From NCBI GenBank assembly GCA_036346275.1, contig CM070723.1, positions 28,960,176 through 29,024,175 on the forward strand: a stretch of 64,000 bases of DNA. The letters run 5' to 3'. Positions 1 through 11,513 of this stretch are shown piece by piece. Within the stretch, counting starts at the first letter, position 1, and each line of letters opens with the position of its first letter. Source of the DNA: Otatea glauca (taxonomy: Eukaryota; Streptophyta; Magnoliopsida; Poales; Poaceae). The notes under the pieces were generated by a model. The model had not been told where the DNA came from. It saw only the letters and a list, made by a program, of their open reading frames with translations, and did no database searches. The position numbers and the translations under genes were made by a program.

Positions 1-242
1 TTCGGATGTTGTTGAAACTGATCGTGGAACGCGAAATATATGAAAATATTTCTTTGGTCCCGCAAGTCTTCTTTAAATATGCCATTATGCTTGATGAGTC
101 CATCCGAGTGGTTTTTGACATGTCATGTCCGACTAATCCATCCCCCAGGCTCTGAGGCATGGTTCATGACGCATGTCTTAGAGTCTTAAAATTATAGGAG
201 CGAAGCACTTGACGCATAGTTTTCAAGAAGATTATACGAGAA
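1..242 (-). other. 3' untranslated segment of LTR-A, upstream of its missing 3' LTR
   Basis: This stretch is continuous with 4887-4942 once LTR-B and one copy of its GAGAA duplication are removed. On the minus strand it follows the integrase stop and has a purine-rich GAGCCTGGGGGATGG tract, as Tat elements often have between pol and the 3' LTR. No coding region is visible. The 3' LTR itself must lie left of the window. Confidence 0.6.
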
Positions 243-876
243 TGTAACATCCCAAAATTCTTCTAAATATTATTTTATCACAATTGTGCTTTTCATGTTT
301 TTTGGAATTTATTTGGATTTTTCTCGATTTATTTGAATTAACTTTAAATTAAGTATATTGGTCCTTTGTTGGAAACCATTTAAATTTAGGCAAAGTTAAA
401 ATAAAGTTTTGCCAAAAATATTTTATCTGAGTTCAAAATGTCTCAAAGTATTTTTGAGAATTTTTGGAATTTTCCGATTATTTTATTGCCTAAAACAAAC
501 AAATCAATTTCGTAATTATTTTAAATGGAAAATCCTTCTAAAATGGGTGAAAAAGTGTTGGGCTAGGCCCATACGTCAGATACGCGGCGCGACCAGTAAC
601 GCGCCCGCTTAGCCCGCTCGAAGATCTAATCTCCGCCGCTGGATCGAGATCGCGCGGTGAGGGCAAGGCGCACGTTCGGGACTCGATGGATCTTCGCCGC
701 TGGAAAGAAATCGTGAGCGGTTGGGATCAGATCTTAGCCGCGAGATCGTGACCGGCGGATCGCGGATCGGACGGCTAGCGTGTGTCGCCTCCGCGGGACT
801 CGGCGCCACCGCCGTGTCCGAGAAGGACACCGCCGCGTCGGGTTGGCATCTCTGGCGCAATACGCGACGCCGAGGG

Positions 877-885
877 CTATTTAAG
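877..885 (+). promoter_or_regulatory. TATA-like box of LTR-B
   Basis: CTATTTAAG is followed about 30 bp downstream by a GC-rich leader, the usual layout of a plant LTR promoter. This is inference from position and base composition only. Confidence 0.35.
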
Positions 886-1662
886 GGTCCGTAGCCTCCC
901 GAGAATCGCCGCCTGCAGCCGAGTTGTTAGCCGGAGCCGCTCCGCGAGAACCGTTGTAGATCGCGCTTGGGAGCTCGCCGTAGTTGGTTGCTTGCGCCGC
1001 CATCGAGTCGTGTCTCGTCGGTTGGGTCCGGATCCGAGACCGTCGTCGCGGCCGCGCGCGGTGTGGGGGGAGCAGCACGTTTGCCGCGCGTAACGCCGTC
1101 ACCGAGGTCGTCGTCTCCAAGGCCGGTGGAGTTGTGCCGCCGCTCTGCCATCGTCGCGTTGAAGCTTCATGGACCGTCAAATTTCCAGCGAAGGGTAGAG
1201 ATCGTGCCACGTAAGTTGGATATCTGCATCCGTTAGATGCGATCTGTGCGGTGGATGCTGCGCCGCAGAGATGGACCAATCAAGCACCGCCGCGTGTCAA
1301 GACGCTTCGAGGCGCCATGGACCGATCTGCGGTGGACGAGGCGGTCCGTAGACCGAGTCCATGGACCGAGGACACATGGCGACCGATTGGTCGACATCGT
1401 GGCGACGCCAAGATGACGCCACGCTATGCAATAAGTCTGTTTTCAATTTAAAAAATATTTACGTTAATTCTGATTTTCTAATTTCTGAAATTTCAGATTT
1501 ATTCCAAACTTCAAAAGGCTATATATTTTGCATCTTAACTCGATTTGAGTGATTCAAATTTCTAAAATTTGTAAAATTGAGATCTATTTAATGGTGAATT
1601 TCAATTGATTTTTGAGTTAATTTTCTCTCTGTTTTGTTATTTATTTCCTTTTCTCCTTGACG

Positions 1663-3261
1663 TGAAGGACCGAGATGGCTAATGAGGGGGTGAATGGTCG
1701 CAAATAAAAATTCCCCAAAATACTCCAACAAAACCTCGACAAGATCGCTCAAAGGAAATTGTGAAAACCCAAAAACTAGACAACTATGTGTACCCCAAGC
1801 TTGCATGGATAAGTACCATAAAATATGTGGGATTTTGAGTCACAATCCGGTTGTCTAGTGTCCAAGATAAAGAGGAATAAATTCAAACTCTTGCTTTTAG
1901 AAAGGACATCAATTCAAATCACAAAAGTCACTTTCGTAAAAGCAAAAGGCATTTCGAACTTGTCCTCAATTTGCATAGGAGGTTGGTGGGTTTCGCACTC
2001 AAAAATTTCGAGAATTTTTTCCCTATGAGCATCGAGTCGTGAGAATTCCACCAAATTTCTCCTCAAAAGCCTTAGAGAAGAAACAAGAAAAATCTAAGAA
2101 CACAAGATACTCAAGAACTTGAAGCGTAAAGTTTAATGGGTTTTCACCTCATGGCGCCCAAACGGTGAAACAAGTGAACTCCAAAATTTTTCTGCAGGTG
2201 TATATCAGAGTCCAGCATCTCCTCCGACCAGAATAACTCAAAAAATAATTTTTCTAGATTTAAAAAAAAATCAAACACTGACTGCTGCGCGAAGAACAAG
2301 TTCTGAACAAAGTTGGAACTTGAAAGAAAAGATGTTCTCTACTCAATCCAAGAGTGCAAAAGAGATGTAAAACCAAATGAACACACTCAAAACATCCAAG
2401 ATCAGCAGCATTTAGAAGGAGGGGAGGCAAATCCAAATTACTTGAAAGTAAATTGCACGAATGTAATTATGAAAGTAAATTTCAATTTAAATTTGCGTAA
2501 AGTAAAGACATAATGTAAATGCATAAAATAAATTCAGAGGTGGATGGATAAACTTTCATTTCTGGAAGGAGGTTACAAAGCCTCACATTCATGTGGGCAA
2601 AGCTCAAATGAGCATCAAAACCTCAACACCTTCAAGGGAAGGAGGCTACCCTCCACCCCTATTTATACTACTTGGGTTACCTACCACCCTTAGATGAGTC
2701 CTCAACCCTAGAGCACTCATCTAAGGGCTAGGATTAACCCACACACACAGCCATACAAGGGCTAACCCAAAACCCACACACATACCGGGTTTTCTTGCAG
2801 TTTTCAAAGCATACTACCTAGACCTCTAACCTATGAACTAGACCTCAATCCGACGGCCCTCATTGATCCACGCGGCATCTAGCTAGCATAAACTCCTTTC
2901 CTTGTCTTCTTGACTTGCCCGACTCCGCCTCCGATCATCTTCCGCGATCTCCCAACCGTCTCGGACCTCCGACGCCTCGCCTAGTCCCGGCCATCCTTCG
3001 CCTCACCATGACCTAGCACCGTCGCCTGCAACCATCAAAGACAAGGAAACTCCTCACATAGCAATGCCCACAAAGATGTGCAATAAACCATCCAACTCAT
3101 CACTACCGCGTCCATACGACCGTCATCGCCCTCTGGCAGAGACAACTCAAATTGCTTCATTTTGAAAATCAATCCAAATCAAACTCAAACTTGAGCACAC
3201 CTTGCTCAAATAAAGTCAAATACTCATCACAAACATGGATGGACCTCCACATGGTCCTTCA
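1663..3261. mobile_element. LTR-C: LTR-type insertion nested in LTR-B
   Basis: It starts TGAAGGACC and ends GGTCCTTCA, a perfect 9-bp terminal inverted repeat of the TG...CA kind. The flanks (TGACG before, AGATG after) match at only 3 of 5 bases, so the target duplication is decayed or absent. The last ~580 bp (2676-3261) closely match 21775-22448, so this is a repeat family. At 1,599 bp with no gag or pol, it reads as a solo LTR or short non-autonomous element. No coding region is supported inside. Confidence 0.65.
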
Positions 3262-4942
3262 AGATGCGTGAGACGTTGAATTGTGCGACGCCTTGGAGGA
3301 AGATCCAAAGAACTCAAGAGCAAGCTCTAGATCAAGATCAGGACCTATTTCAAGGTAAGTTGTGCTTTGATCATGTTGAACCCATGTTTATAAAATTGCT
3401 ATATTGTTTTACTTTATTGCATAGTATTTCAAGTATACAATTATTCAATCTAAATTGGGATCTAGTTAAGCTACCAATTTGATCTATACCCTACCTTGTC
3501 ATTGTATGCCATAATCTTTGGTCACCCTAGATTGGTTTATTATAGTTGGTTAGTAATAATAATCAACATGGGATGGTTAGACCATATTAGTTGCTTAGCT
3601 ATGCCACGTCACCACATGTGATTGAGACATTGATAATTAATCTTGACTAATGGAATATGGAACGATGTTATGAACTTGTGTGTCATGTGGGATCACGTGA
3701 TGAGATTGAGTTGTTGTGGCGAGTCATGTCACGCAAAGATGTTGAATTGTTGATGGCACGTGGTGCTTGGTAATCAATTGGGTGATATTCACTTAGATTG
3801 GGGCAAGTGACAAGGCTTAGTATGCTAAGGTGGGCCTGATGGGCGAGGGTATGTGGATGTCTTGCCTTGATCACTCTAAGGACTTAACCTTGCAAGCCTT
3901 TGACTGAGTCAATCATGCAACCACATGTCCGTGTGGGCCACCGAGCTGATTAATTTGCAATGTCTTAGCTTTGGTACTATCTTGGTCGGTGTGAGTTCCA
4001 GTTATGGAGTAATTCACATGGCGCAAGAGGGGGCCCTAGATGTGGTAACCAGTCCACCAGTGTTGAAACCTTAGCGGTGGTACCGGTTAAGCCAACAGCA
4101 TTGTAAAGGCTTTGTTATAATCACTCGCCTTGGTGGTGTTTGGTTGTATCGCGTGGGTAAAGTGCATAACCTCTGCAGAGTGTGAAACTATTCGGATAGC
4201 CGTGCTCGCGGTATTGAGCAATACTCGGGAACTACAGTTAAGGGCTAGCTTAATTAAATGGACAACTTGGTTGGGATGGCGGAATGCCATGTGGAAGATG
4301 GAATTTGACTTAGAATTGGAAACTTGGTTTACTTCAGAAATGCTGAATCTATTTATTGTTATTTGTTTTACAGTCTTTACAATCTATTTATTATATTTGT
4401 TCTAAATGCTGCTTATTGCAAAATAGCCATGATAGCCTATCCATTGGAATAAGCCATGCATATAGTTACATAGAATTGCATTCTGTGCACAACTTGTTGA
4501 GTGCTTTAAGTACTCACCCTTGCCAACAACAATAATCAACAGTCGAAGAATCTACACCTGTGTTGGAGGAGGAGTTCCAGGAGGACACGAGTCATTAGGG
4601 TCCTAGTCTTGTTTCGGTTACTGTGGTGAATTGATGAGCTATCTACGTTTTCTACTTTCCGCTGCTTAATTCTTAGCTTATATTTCCAGTCTTGCCCTGC
4701 GTGGCTTAATAATGTAAGTCGGTCATAAGATCATACCCTTAGCTATATAAATAAATGAACTACTATTTCTATTATTGTTGAGTATGATATGATATGTACC
4801 GATGTTGAGCTGTGTGCACTAGCGTTGATCCTGGGACTAGTGCAGTAAACACAGTGTGTTCGAATCAGTGGATTCGGGTCCTTACAGAGAACAATTTTAA
4901 GAGCAAACATTTATTCATAAAGAAACAATTGAATTACAAAGT

Positions 4943-6418
4943 TCAAGTGAGAAAATGACGTAGCTGTTCTATGTTCCAGGTGTTGCTGATAGTTGTGCCG
5001 TCTTCACATTTTAGCCTATAGGCCTCAGGACGTATCACCTCATCGATGATGTAAGGGCCTTCCCAGCTTGGGGAGAGCTTATGCTCGTATTTCTGATTCT
5101 TTCTAAGGACCAGATCTCCTTTGGAGAATGCACGGCTCCTCACATTGAGACCGTGATAGCAACGTAAGCCCTGAAGATACTTTGTGGACTGAATTGTTGT
5201 GACGTACCTGGCTTCTTCCAATCGATCGAGGTCTTCTAGCCGGCTCTCTTCCGAAGCGACTTCTTCATAGCTCCGAACCCGCGGGGATCCGAATTCTAAC
5301 TCGGTGGGGAGGACCGCCTCTGAGCCATACACCAGGAAGAAAGGTGACTGCCCGGTTGCTCTGCTGGGGGTGGTTCGCAGCCCCCAGAGTACCGAAGGCA
5401 ATTCTTTGACCCACCGAGTGGCATATGGTTTGAGACGATCGAAAATCCTTGCCTTTAGGCCTTGTAATACCATGCCATTGGCTCGCTCGACCTACCCATT
5501 ACTTCGGGGGTGTGCTACTGATGCGAAGCAAATTTTTATCCTGAGTTCACCGCACCAGTCTTGAAATATGCCACCTCTGAATTGGGTGTCATTATCCGTG
5601 ATGATCCGGTTTGGTATGCCGAACCTAACCACGATTTCATGGAAGAACTCTTTGGCTTTTACGGCTGTGATTGTGGCAACTGGCTTGGCCTCAATCCATT
5701 TGGTGAATTTATCGACGGCTACAAAGAGATGAGTATAACCACCTTGAGCCTTCTTCAAAGGTCCCACCATGTCGAGCCCCCAGACTGAAAATGGCCAGGT
5801 GATTGGGATGGTCTGCAGTTCCTGTGCTGGTTTGTTCACTTGTCGTGCAAAGAACTAGCATCCTTTGCATGTCCGGATGATGTCCTCTGCACCGGTGACA
5901 GCAGTCGGCCAGAAAAACCCCTGACGATAAGCCTTGTCGATTAATGTTGATGACGCCGCGTGGTTCCCACACACTCCCGAGTGGATTTCCTTGAGAAGAT
6001 CTCTTCCTTCTTGTTCTGATATGCACCGTCGTAGTACACCAGAGGAGCTCTTGAGATAGAGTTCTTCCCTAAATACCACATAGCTCTTGCTTCAGCGTAT
6101 TATTCGCTCGGACTGCACGCGGTCTTCAGGTAGCTCGTCCTTCATCAGATAGTCCAGATACAGAGCTGTCCAATCCGGTGTAATGACCAAGACTTCTGCC
6201 TCTTCGCTCTTCTCCAATGGGACGTCCAACTTAGGCCGAGTGCTTATTGTGGGTTTATGAATTTCTTCGACAAATACTCCCACGGGCACTGTGGTCCAGC
6301 CAGATCCCATTTTTGCTAGCTCGTCGGCTGCCTCATTGTCCCGACGGAGCACATGAACAAGTTCCAAACCGTCGAAGTTGCCTTCTAGCTTGCGTACCTC
6401 CTGGCAGTAAGAAGCCAT
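4943..6418 (-). pseudogene. LTR-A pol, 3' part: RNase H tail, integrase
   Basis: On the minus strand, 6418-6092 encodes the end of the archaeal-type RNase H (motifs LRRDNEAADELAKMG) and a linker. 6079-5855 holds the integrase zinc-binding region (HSGVCGNH, with the CxxC partner in CKGC). 5839-5492 holds the integrase core: WGLDMVG contains the first catalytic Asp and TDNDTQF the second. The Glu-bearing segment lies at the break near 5480. 5473-4943 is the C-terminal part (LVYGSEAVLPTE, SPSWEGPYII). The pieces lie in different frames with stops between them, so the gene is inactive. The upstream half of pol lies beyond CACTA-D, at 16878 and above. Confidence 0.85.
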
Positions 6419-6423
6419 GTTGT

Positions 6424-6770
6424 CACTACAAGAAACAGAGAAAAATTCGTGGGTTTTTTAAATTCGTGGGCCCAAAAAAACCCACGAATTTATTTATTTC
6501 AATTCGTCGGTTTCTATAAAACCCACATTTTTAATTAAATTCGTGGGCCAAAATGAAACTCACGAATTTATTTATTTAAATTGTGGTCTCAAATAACACC
6601 CATTTAATTTAATCATTTAAATTGTGGGCCATCAATTACCCACGAATTTAAACATTTAAATTGTGGTCAAAATTACCCACTTAATTTAAAAATTTAAATT
6701 CATGGGCCACCAATTACCCACAATTTAAACTTTAAATTCGTGGGCCATGCCTACAATTTAACAGAGGCAA
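6424..6770 (+). repeat. CACTA-D left terminal inverted repeat and subterminal repeat block
   Basis: After the terminal CACTACAAG the block alternates AAATTCGTGGGY with its complement RCCCACGAATTT about every 30-60 bp. In En/Spm such subterminal motifs are binding sites for the TNPA-type protein; here that role is inferred. The pairs can fold into short hairpins. The GC-rich leader of the element begins right after the block. Confidence 0.85.
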
Positions 6771-6779
6771 AACCTTCGC

Positions 6780-7362
6780 CCGCAAATTTCAAGACGCGCG
6801 CCACACGCCTAGCCGACGCCGCTGTTTCCCCACCCACACGCCGCCGCCGCTTCGCACTTCGCCTACCGCCCTTCCCCCACTCGGCTCACGCGCCGCGCCC
6901 CGCCCATCTCGCCGCTGGCTGCCCGCACGCCCGCCGCCCGCTCGAAGCGCCCCGCCTCGTGGCGCCACCCCAATCGGCCGCTGAGCCGCTGCCTGGCGCT
7001 GGCAGCCAGCTTCGCCGGCCCGCCGAGACGCGCCGGCCGGCGTTCGCCGCGCCGCCCCGCCGCCGGCCACACTTGACGCCCATCGCCTACTGCTCGCGCC
7101 GGCCGGGGCTCCCATTCAATGCCGCTTTGCCGGCCGCCTCGCCGCATGCTTTCACCCCGCCGGCCACCCGCCGTCGCCTGCCGCCCGCCGGACCGCTTTC
7201 CCGCCGTGCCACCGCTTCGCCGGCCGCCGAGACGCCGCGCCCACCGCCCGGCGGCCGGGCGCCCACTCCCGCCCAGCGCCACCGCCGCGCTTATCGCCGC
7301 GCCGCCCTCCAGCGCCACCGCGCCTCCCGGACCCTCGCGACGCCCCACCGGCGTTGGAGAAG
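6780..7362 (+). promoter_or_regulatory. CACTA-D GC-rich leader exon (non-coding) with splice donor
   Basis: About 580 bp of CG-dinucleotide-rich sequence lies directly after the repeat block. Long open frames on both strands here are low-complexity Pro/Arg/Ala translations and are not credible proteins. The leader ends GGAGAAG followed by GTATAT (7363), a splice donor. A matching acceptor (GTTTAG, ending 7859) lies just before the transposase ATG at 7868. The same leader-plus-intron plan is seen in CACTA-F and -H. Confidence 0.6.
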
Positions 7363-7867
7363 GTATATTTCATCTCTTTTATATTCGTTTAAAGTTATTT
7401 CATCTCATTTTATATTCACGCATATGATATATATTTTTATCTTCTCGCCGTTGTATATAACGTTAGAGTTTAGGTTTGTGTCGAACAAGAGAGAGCATAG
7501 GCGTCCATTGTTTGGGAACAGCGATCTCACATTTGCTTGTGAGGTGCGCGGTTCTAATTGTCCAACAGATTTTGGATGTACCGAGAATGTTGGTTGTTGC
7601 ATAGGGCCTGTGACGTGTGAGCGATCCAAACGTTATTTCGGCCACATAACCCTGTTGTTCTCCGACGCACCAACATCAGGCGTGCGTTTGGAGAACAGCG
7701 GGGTTATGCTGCCGAAATTTTGTTCGGTTCGTAGCGCACGTCACAGGTCGCATGCAATAGCCTCCATTCTTGGGTGGGTTTAGAACACATCTTTCCTAAT
7801 AGGGTTGTCTTTGTCACCTAAGCCACGGTCGTGACGCTGACATTGTTTCATTTGTTTAGCTTTGATA

Positions 7868-10800
7868 ATGGGTGACGATCAAGGGCGATGTATGACGGAT
7901 GGAGGAGTGATGGGGGCACGCAAGGGAATGGGGCGTATCACGGATGCTTTCTTGAAGCAAGCATTATTTGGAGGAGCCAATATGTGTATTGCCGTGTACC
8001 CTCCATGAGAATAATGCTACTACAAACAAGGATATAGTGCAAGATCAAATTTGCAAAAATGGGTTCATGCCTAACTATTTGGTGTGGCACCGTCATGGAG
8101 AGGCGCAGGCGTGCCATTGAGATGGAAGAGATTTGGACCATGTGGAGGATCACGACCGGATGGAAGAGATCTTTGGATGATATTGGCGGGGATCAATTTA
8201 ACTCGGGAGGGGTCACAATCGGAGGAGGTTAAGGAATTCTATAGGCTACTTGATGCCTCGACGAGAAGTCGCATGACTTGACCAATGTGACCGCCCCGCA
8301 GCGGTTACACGGCTTATGTCGATGAAGTCAAGTTCAACTCTTGAACAAATGCTTCAACGCTTTGCTTGAACTAATGAATGATGTCCTTCCGCCTAACCAC
8401 AAGATGCCAAAGGATTTGTACCAATCGAAAAAGTTGATGGCGGCCTCGGGATGAATTACCGTAAGATTGATGTGTGCGAGAATAATTGCATGTCGCTCGA
8501 AGGATCATGACAAGGATACCCATTGTATGCATTGCGTAAGTGCGATTCGTTGAGGTGGTAGATGAGGAAGGGGTATCAGTGACTACAAAGGTCGCGACTA
8601 AACAGCTTCGGTACATACCGATCACGGATAGGCTTAAACGGCTGTACATGTCAAAAGAAATAGCGAAACATATGCGGTGGCACAAAGAAGGTAAACGTGA
8701 GGACCAAGACCCGGATATGATGGTGCATCCGTCTGATGGCGAGGCATGGCAAGCATTGGACCGATTCGATCCTGCATTTGCAAGCGACCCTAGGAGTGTC
8801 CGTCTTGGTTTGTCCACGGACGGTTTCACACCTTTCAGCACAAGCGCTAGCCCCTACTCTTGTTGGCCGGTCTTCATCATGCCATACAATCTTCCACCTG
8901 AGATTTGCTTGAAAGAGGGGTTCATATTCCTTGCTCTTGTCATTCCAGGTCCTAAGCATCCAGGGAAGGATCTCAATGTGTTCATGCGCCCTTAATTGAT
9001 GAGTCAAGAAGTTGTGGCGAGGAAAAGGCATACGACAGCGTTGGTGGTAGAGAATTTACCTTACGAGCCACATACCTATGGTCGGTCCATGATTTGTTGG
9101 CATATGGCATTTGGGCCGGCTGGTGTGTTCATGTTCGCCTGTGTTGTCCAATTTGTATGGCTGACTCTGATGCATTCAGGCTCACGCACGGTAAAAAGAT
9201 CACATTCTTCGATTGCCATCGACAATGGCTTCCGGCGAGGCACCCTTTTAGGAACGACGCCAAAGCATTTTGAAAAGGAGAAAGTTAAAAAGGGCCACCG
9301 GCGACTCACAGGAGAGAGAGATAGCTGAATGGCATAGTCGGCTTGTACAATCTACTAAGTGGGTTTCATCGGCTATGGAAAGTAGCACAACCGACTCATA
9401 TTTCTTTTCTTTGGGAGCTGCCTTACGCGAAAGCTTTGATTCGCCGATAACATAGATTTGATGCACCAAGAGCGCAATGTGGCGTAAAGCATCATAAGCA
9501 TGGTGTTTGATGTAATCGACAAAACAAAGGATAACGTGAGTGCTAGGAAAGACATGGGTGATCATTGTGCTAGGCCGTGGCTCGAGGTTAAAGTTGGTTT
9601 AAATGGAAATGAGAGCCGCCACGAGCTCCATAATCGTGTGAAGCCGTAAGACCGTAAACAGATTTTGAGGTGGTTGAAAACTCTAAAGTTTCGATCGCTA
9701 TGCATCTAACATAAAACGGTCGTGAATGTCAAGACCGTAAGCTAAACGGGCTAAAGAGTCATGATTACCATATTATCATGGAAAGACTTGTTCGGTAATG
9801 TTTCATGGCTATTTTGATAATGAGTTGTGGAGGATGTTAGCGAGCTCGCCATTTCTATAGGCGATATGCAGAAGGAAATCTCAAGACGTTGATGCGTTAG
9901 TTAGAAGGGAATTCCATTGCTTGTATGCAAGATGGAAAAACTTTCCCACCTGGTTTTATGAATGTGATGCAACATCTGCTGGTGCATCTACCTTGGGAAG
10001 TGAAGGTTGGAGGTCCGCAGATTCAGATGGATGTATAGTCAGGAAATGGAGTTGAAAAAGCTTAGAGCTACAAATGCGCAACAAGGCAAGGGTAGAGGGT
10101 GTATCGCAGAGGCTTATGCAAGTAAAGAGATCACAAACTTCTCAACAAAGTATTTCGCACTCAAGCACAACGTGAATGTCCGTAGGAATCGATGCCGTGC
10201 GCGGCGAAGAAGAACCGTTGAGCGAACTTAAGCTTTTTCAATGCAAGGGTCAACCTGTTGGGTCGCATAATCGCACACCATGTTGAGTATGAGGAGTGGA
10301 ACATGGCCATGCTTTACATGTTCACTAACATGGTAGAAGTTGAAAATATTTTGAGTAAGTGACTTTCTCAATTATGTTTTCAACATTTCAGTGTAGTGTC
10401 CTTTTAACCCGAGAATAAATGACGCAGAGTATTTGACAAAGAAAATTGAAGTCAACTCGACAACCCACAACTAAGCAATTGGATAACCTACGCCGTGATG
10501 GGTTGAAAGGCGCCCAAGCTTCGTGCAATGGTTCCACAAGATGTAATTTGACTATTTATTCATTTTTCTAAAATGAATTGTTGTAGTAACTTAATATTAG
10601 ACTAACAAAGATGATGCATGTTGCTATATAGTGTATGCGTGATGCCTCGTCCCTCGAGGATCTCCGACGCTCTCACATGGTGATGTGACGGCAAGGAGCT
10701 ATAGTATTTGTGATGTGAACGGGTTCTGTTTTTAGCAGTGAAATTAGAAGCTAGCCGCCCACTTGCGGCCACTTCAAACAATGGAGTAGTCACAACGCCA

Positions 10801-11357
10801 TCCGATTCCAGCGGTGATATATTAGACTACTACGGTGTTTTACAAAACATAATTGAGTATACCTTTGGGGTGCCAAAGAATCAAGGTTGTGTTTTTATTG
10901 CCATTGGTTCGATCCACACAACGGCACACGTGTCGATGACTTTGGGATGGTGGAGGTGAAGCACGTCATGCGGCGTGGCCATATCAATAACATTGTGCTT
11001 GCACATCAGGTTGAGCAGGTGTACTACCTGAGCTATCCTCACCGTAGCTTGAAGGCTTGGTTGGTTGTATTTAAAGTTAACCCTGAAGTATATCCTCCTG
11101 GGGATGTTTCGTATGTGGCAAGTAACGTAGAGGATGATGTGGGTGATGTATATCAAGAAGAAGCTATGGGGGATTCTTTCCTTATCTCCGACGGGGCAGG
11201 ACTCGATCAATTACCTACCGATGCCATAGACGAAATAACAGATGAACTCGGCCCGTCACGGAAACGCCCTCAAAAGTCAGTAAGTATTGCACGTCTTCAA
11301 GCATGTCTCAATGAAATACGAGTCGCAGAAGCAGATTCCGACGCCGACGACTTTTGA
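7868..11357 (+). pseudogene. CACTA-D TNP2-type transposase (decayed)
   Basis: It starts at an ATG 8 bp after a splice acceptor. The N-terminal transposase-associated region is readable but broken (RITDAFLKQA near 7937). 8540-8995 is the TNP2 core, with the LGLSTDGF motif that carries the putative first catalytic Asp. The C-terminal half of that domain follows in another frame (GKKITFFDCHRQWLPARHP near 9187). A DUF4218-like region (FPPGFMNVMQHLLVHLPWE, EAYASKEITNFS) lies at about 9600-10200. The DUF4216-like C-terminus is intact at 10887-11357 and ends in an acidic tail. Repeated frame changes and in-frame stops exclude activity. Identification as a CACTA transposase is secure; exact exon edges are not. 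Confidence 0.88.
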
Positions 11358-11513
11358 TATGTATATTTTGTAAGATTATTGTTGCCTCATTCATTTCTAC
11401 AAGTCATTGTTGTCTCCTTCATTTTTTACATGTTATAGTTGTCTCATTCATTTTTGCAAGTTATTGAAAATTATTTGTAAACCTGTATACTAACTCTTGT
11501 CAAATTTGAACAG

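Larger units (their letters stand above)
243..4886 (+). mobile_element. LTR-B: solo long LTR (about 3.05 kb without its nested insert)
   Basis: It begins TGTAACATCCC and ends GGGTCCTTACA, with the TG...CA ends of an LTR. The 5 bases before (238-242) and after (4887-4891) are both GAGAA, a perfect target-site duplication. No gag or pol is present. Subtracting nested LTR-C (1663-3261) leaves about 3,045 bp, the size of the long LTRs of some grass Gypsy families, so this reads as a solo LTR left by LTR-LTR recombination. A GC-rich stretch (580-1240) with a TATA-like CTATTTAAG at 877-885 looks like the LTR promoter and leader, which favours + orientation. The rest (3262-4886) shows no genes. A short non-autonomous element is the alternative. 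Confidence 0.82.

Noticed and set aside
1658..3266. 5-bp target duplication for LTR-C
   Set aside because: TGACG and AGATG match at only 3 of 5 positions, so I do not claim one.
4130..4405. 91-codon + strand frame in LTR-B
   Set aside because: Inside LTR sequence, with no domain and no coding signal beyond being open.
6740..7783. 347-codon open frame over the CACTA-D leader (and Gly/Arg-rich frames opposite)
   Set aside because: Low-complexity Pro/Arg/Ala translation of CG-rich leader with frames open on several strands; the splice donor and position mark it as untranslated leader.
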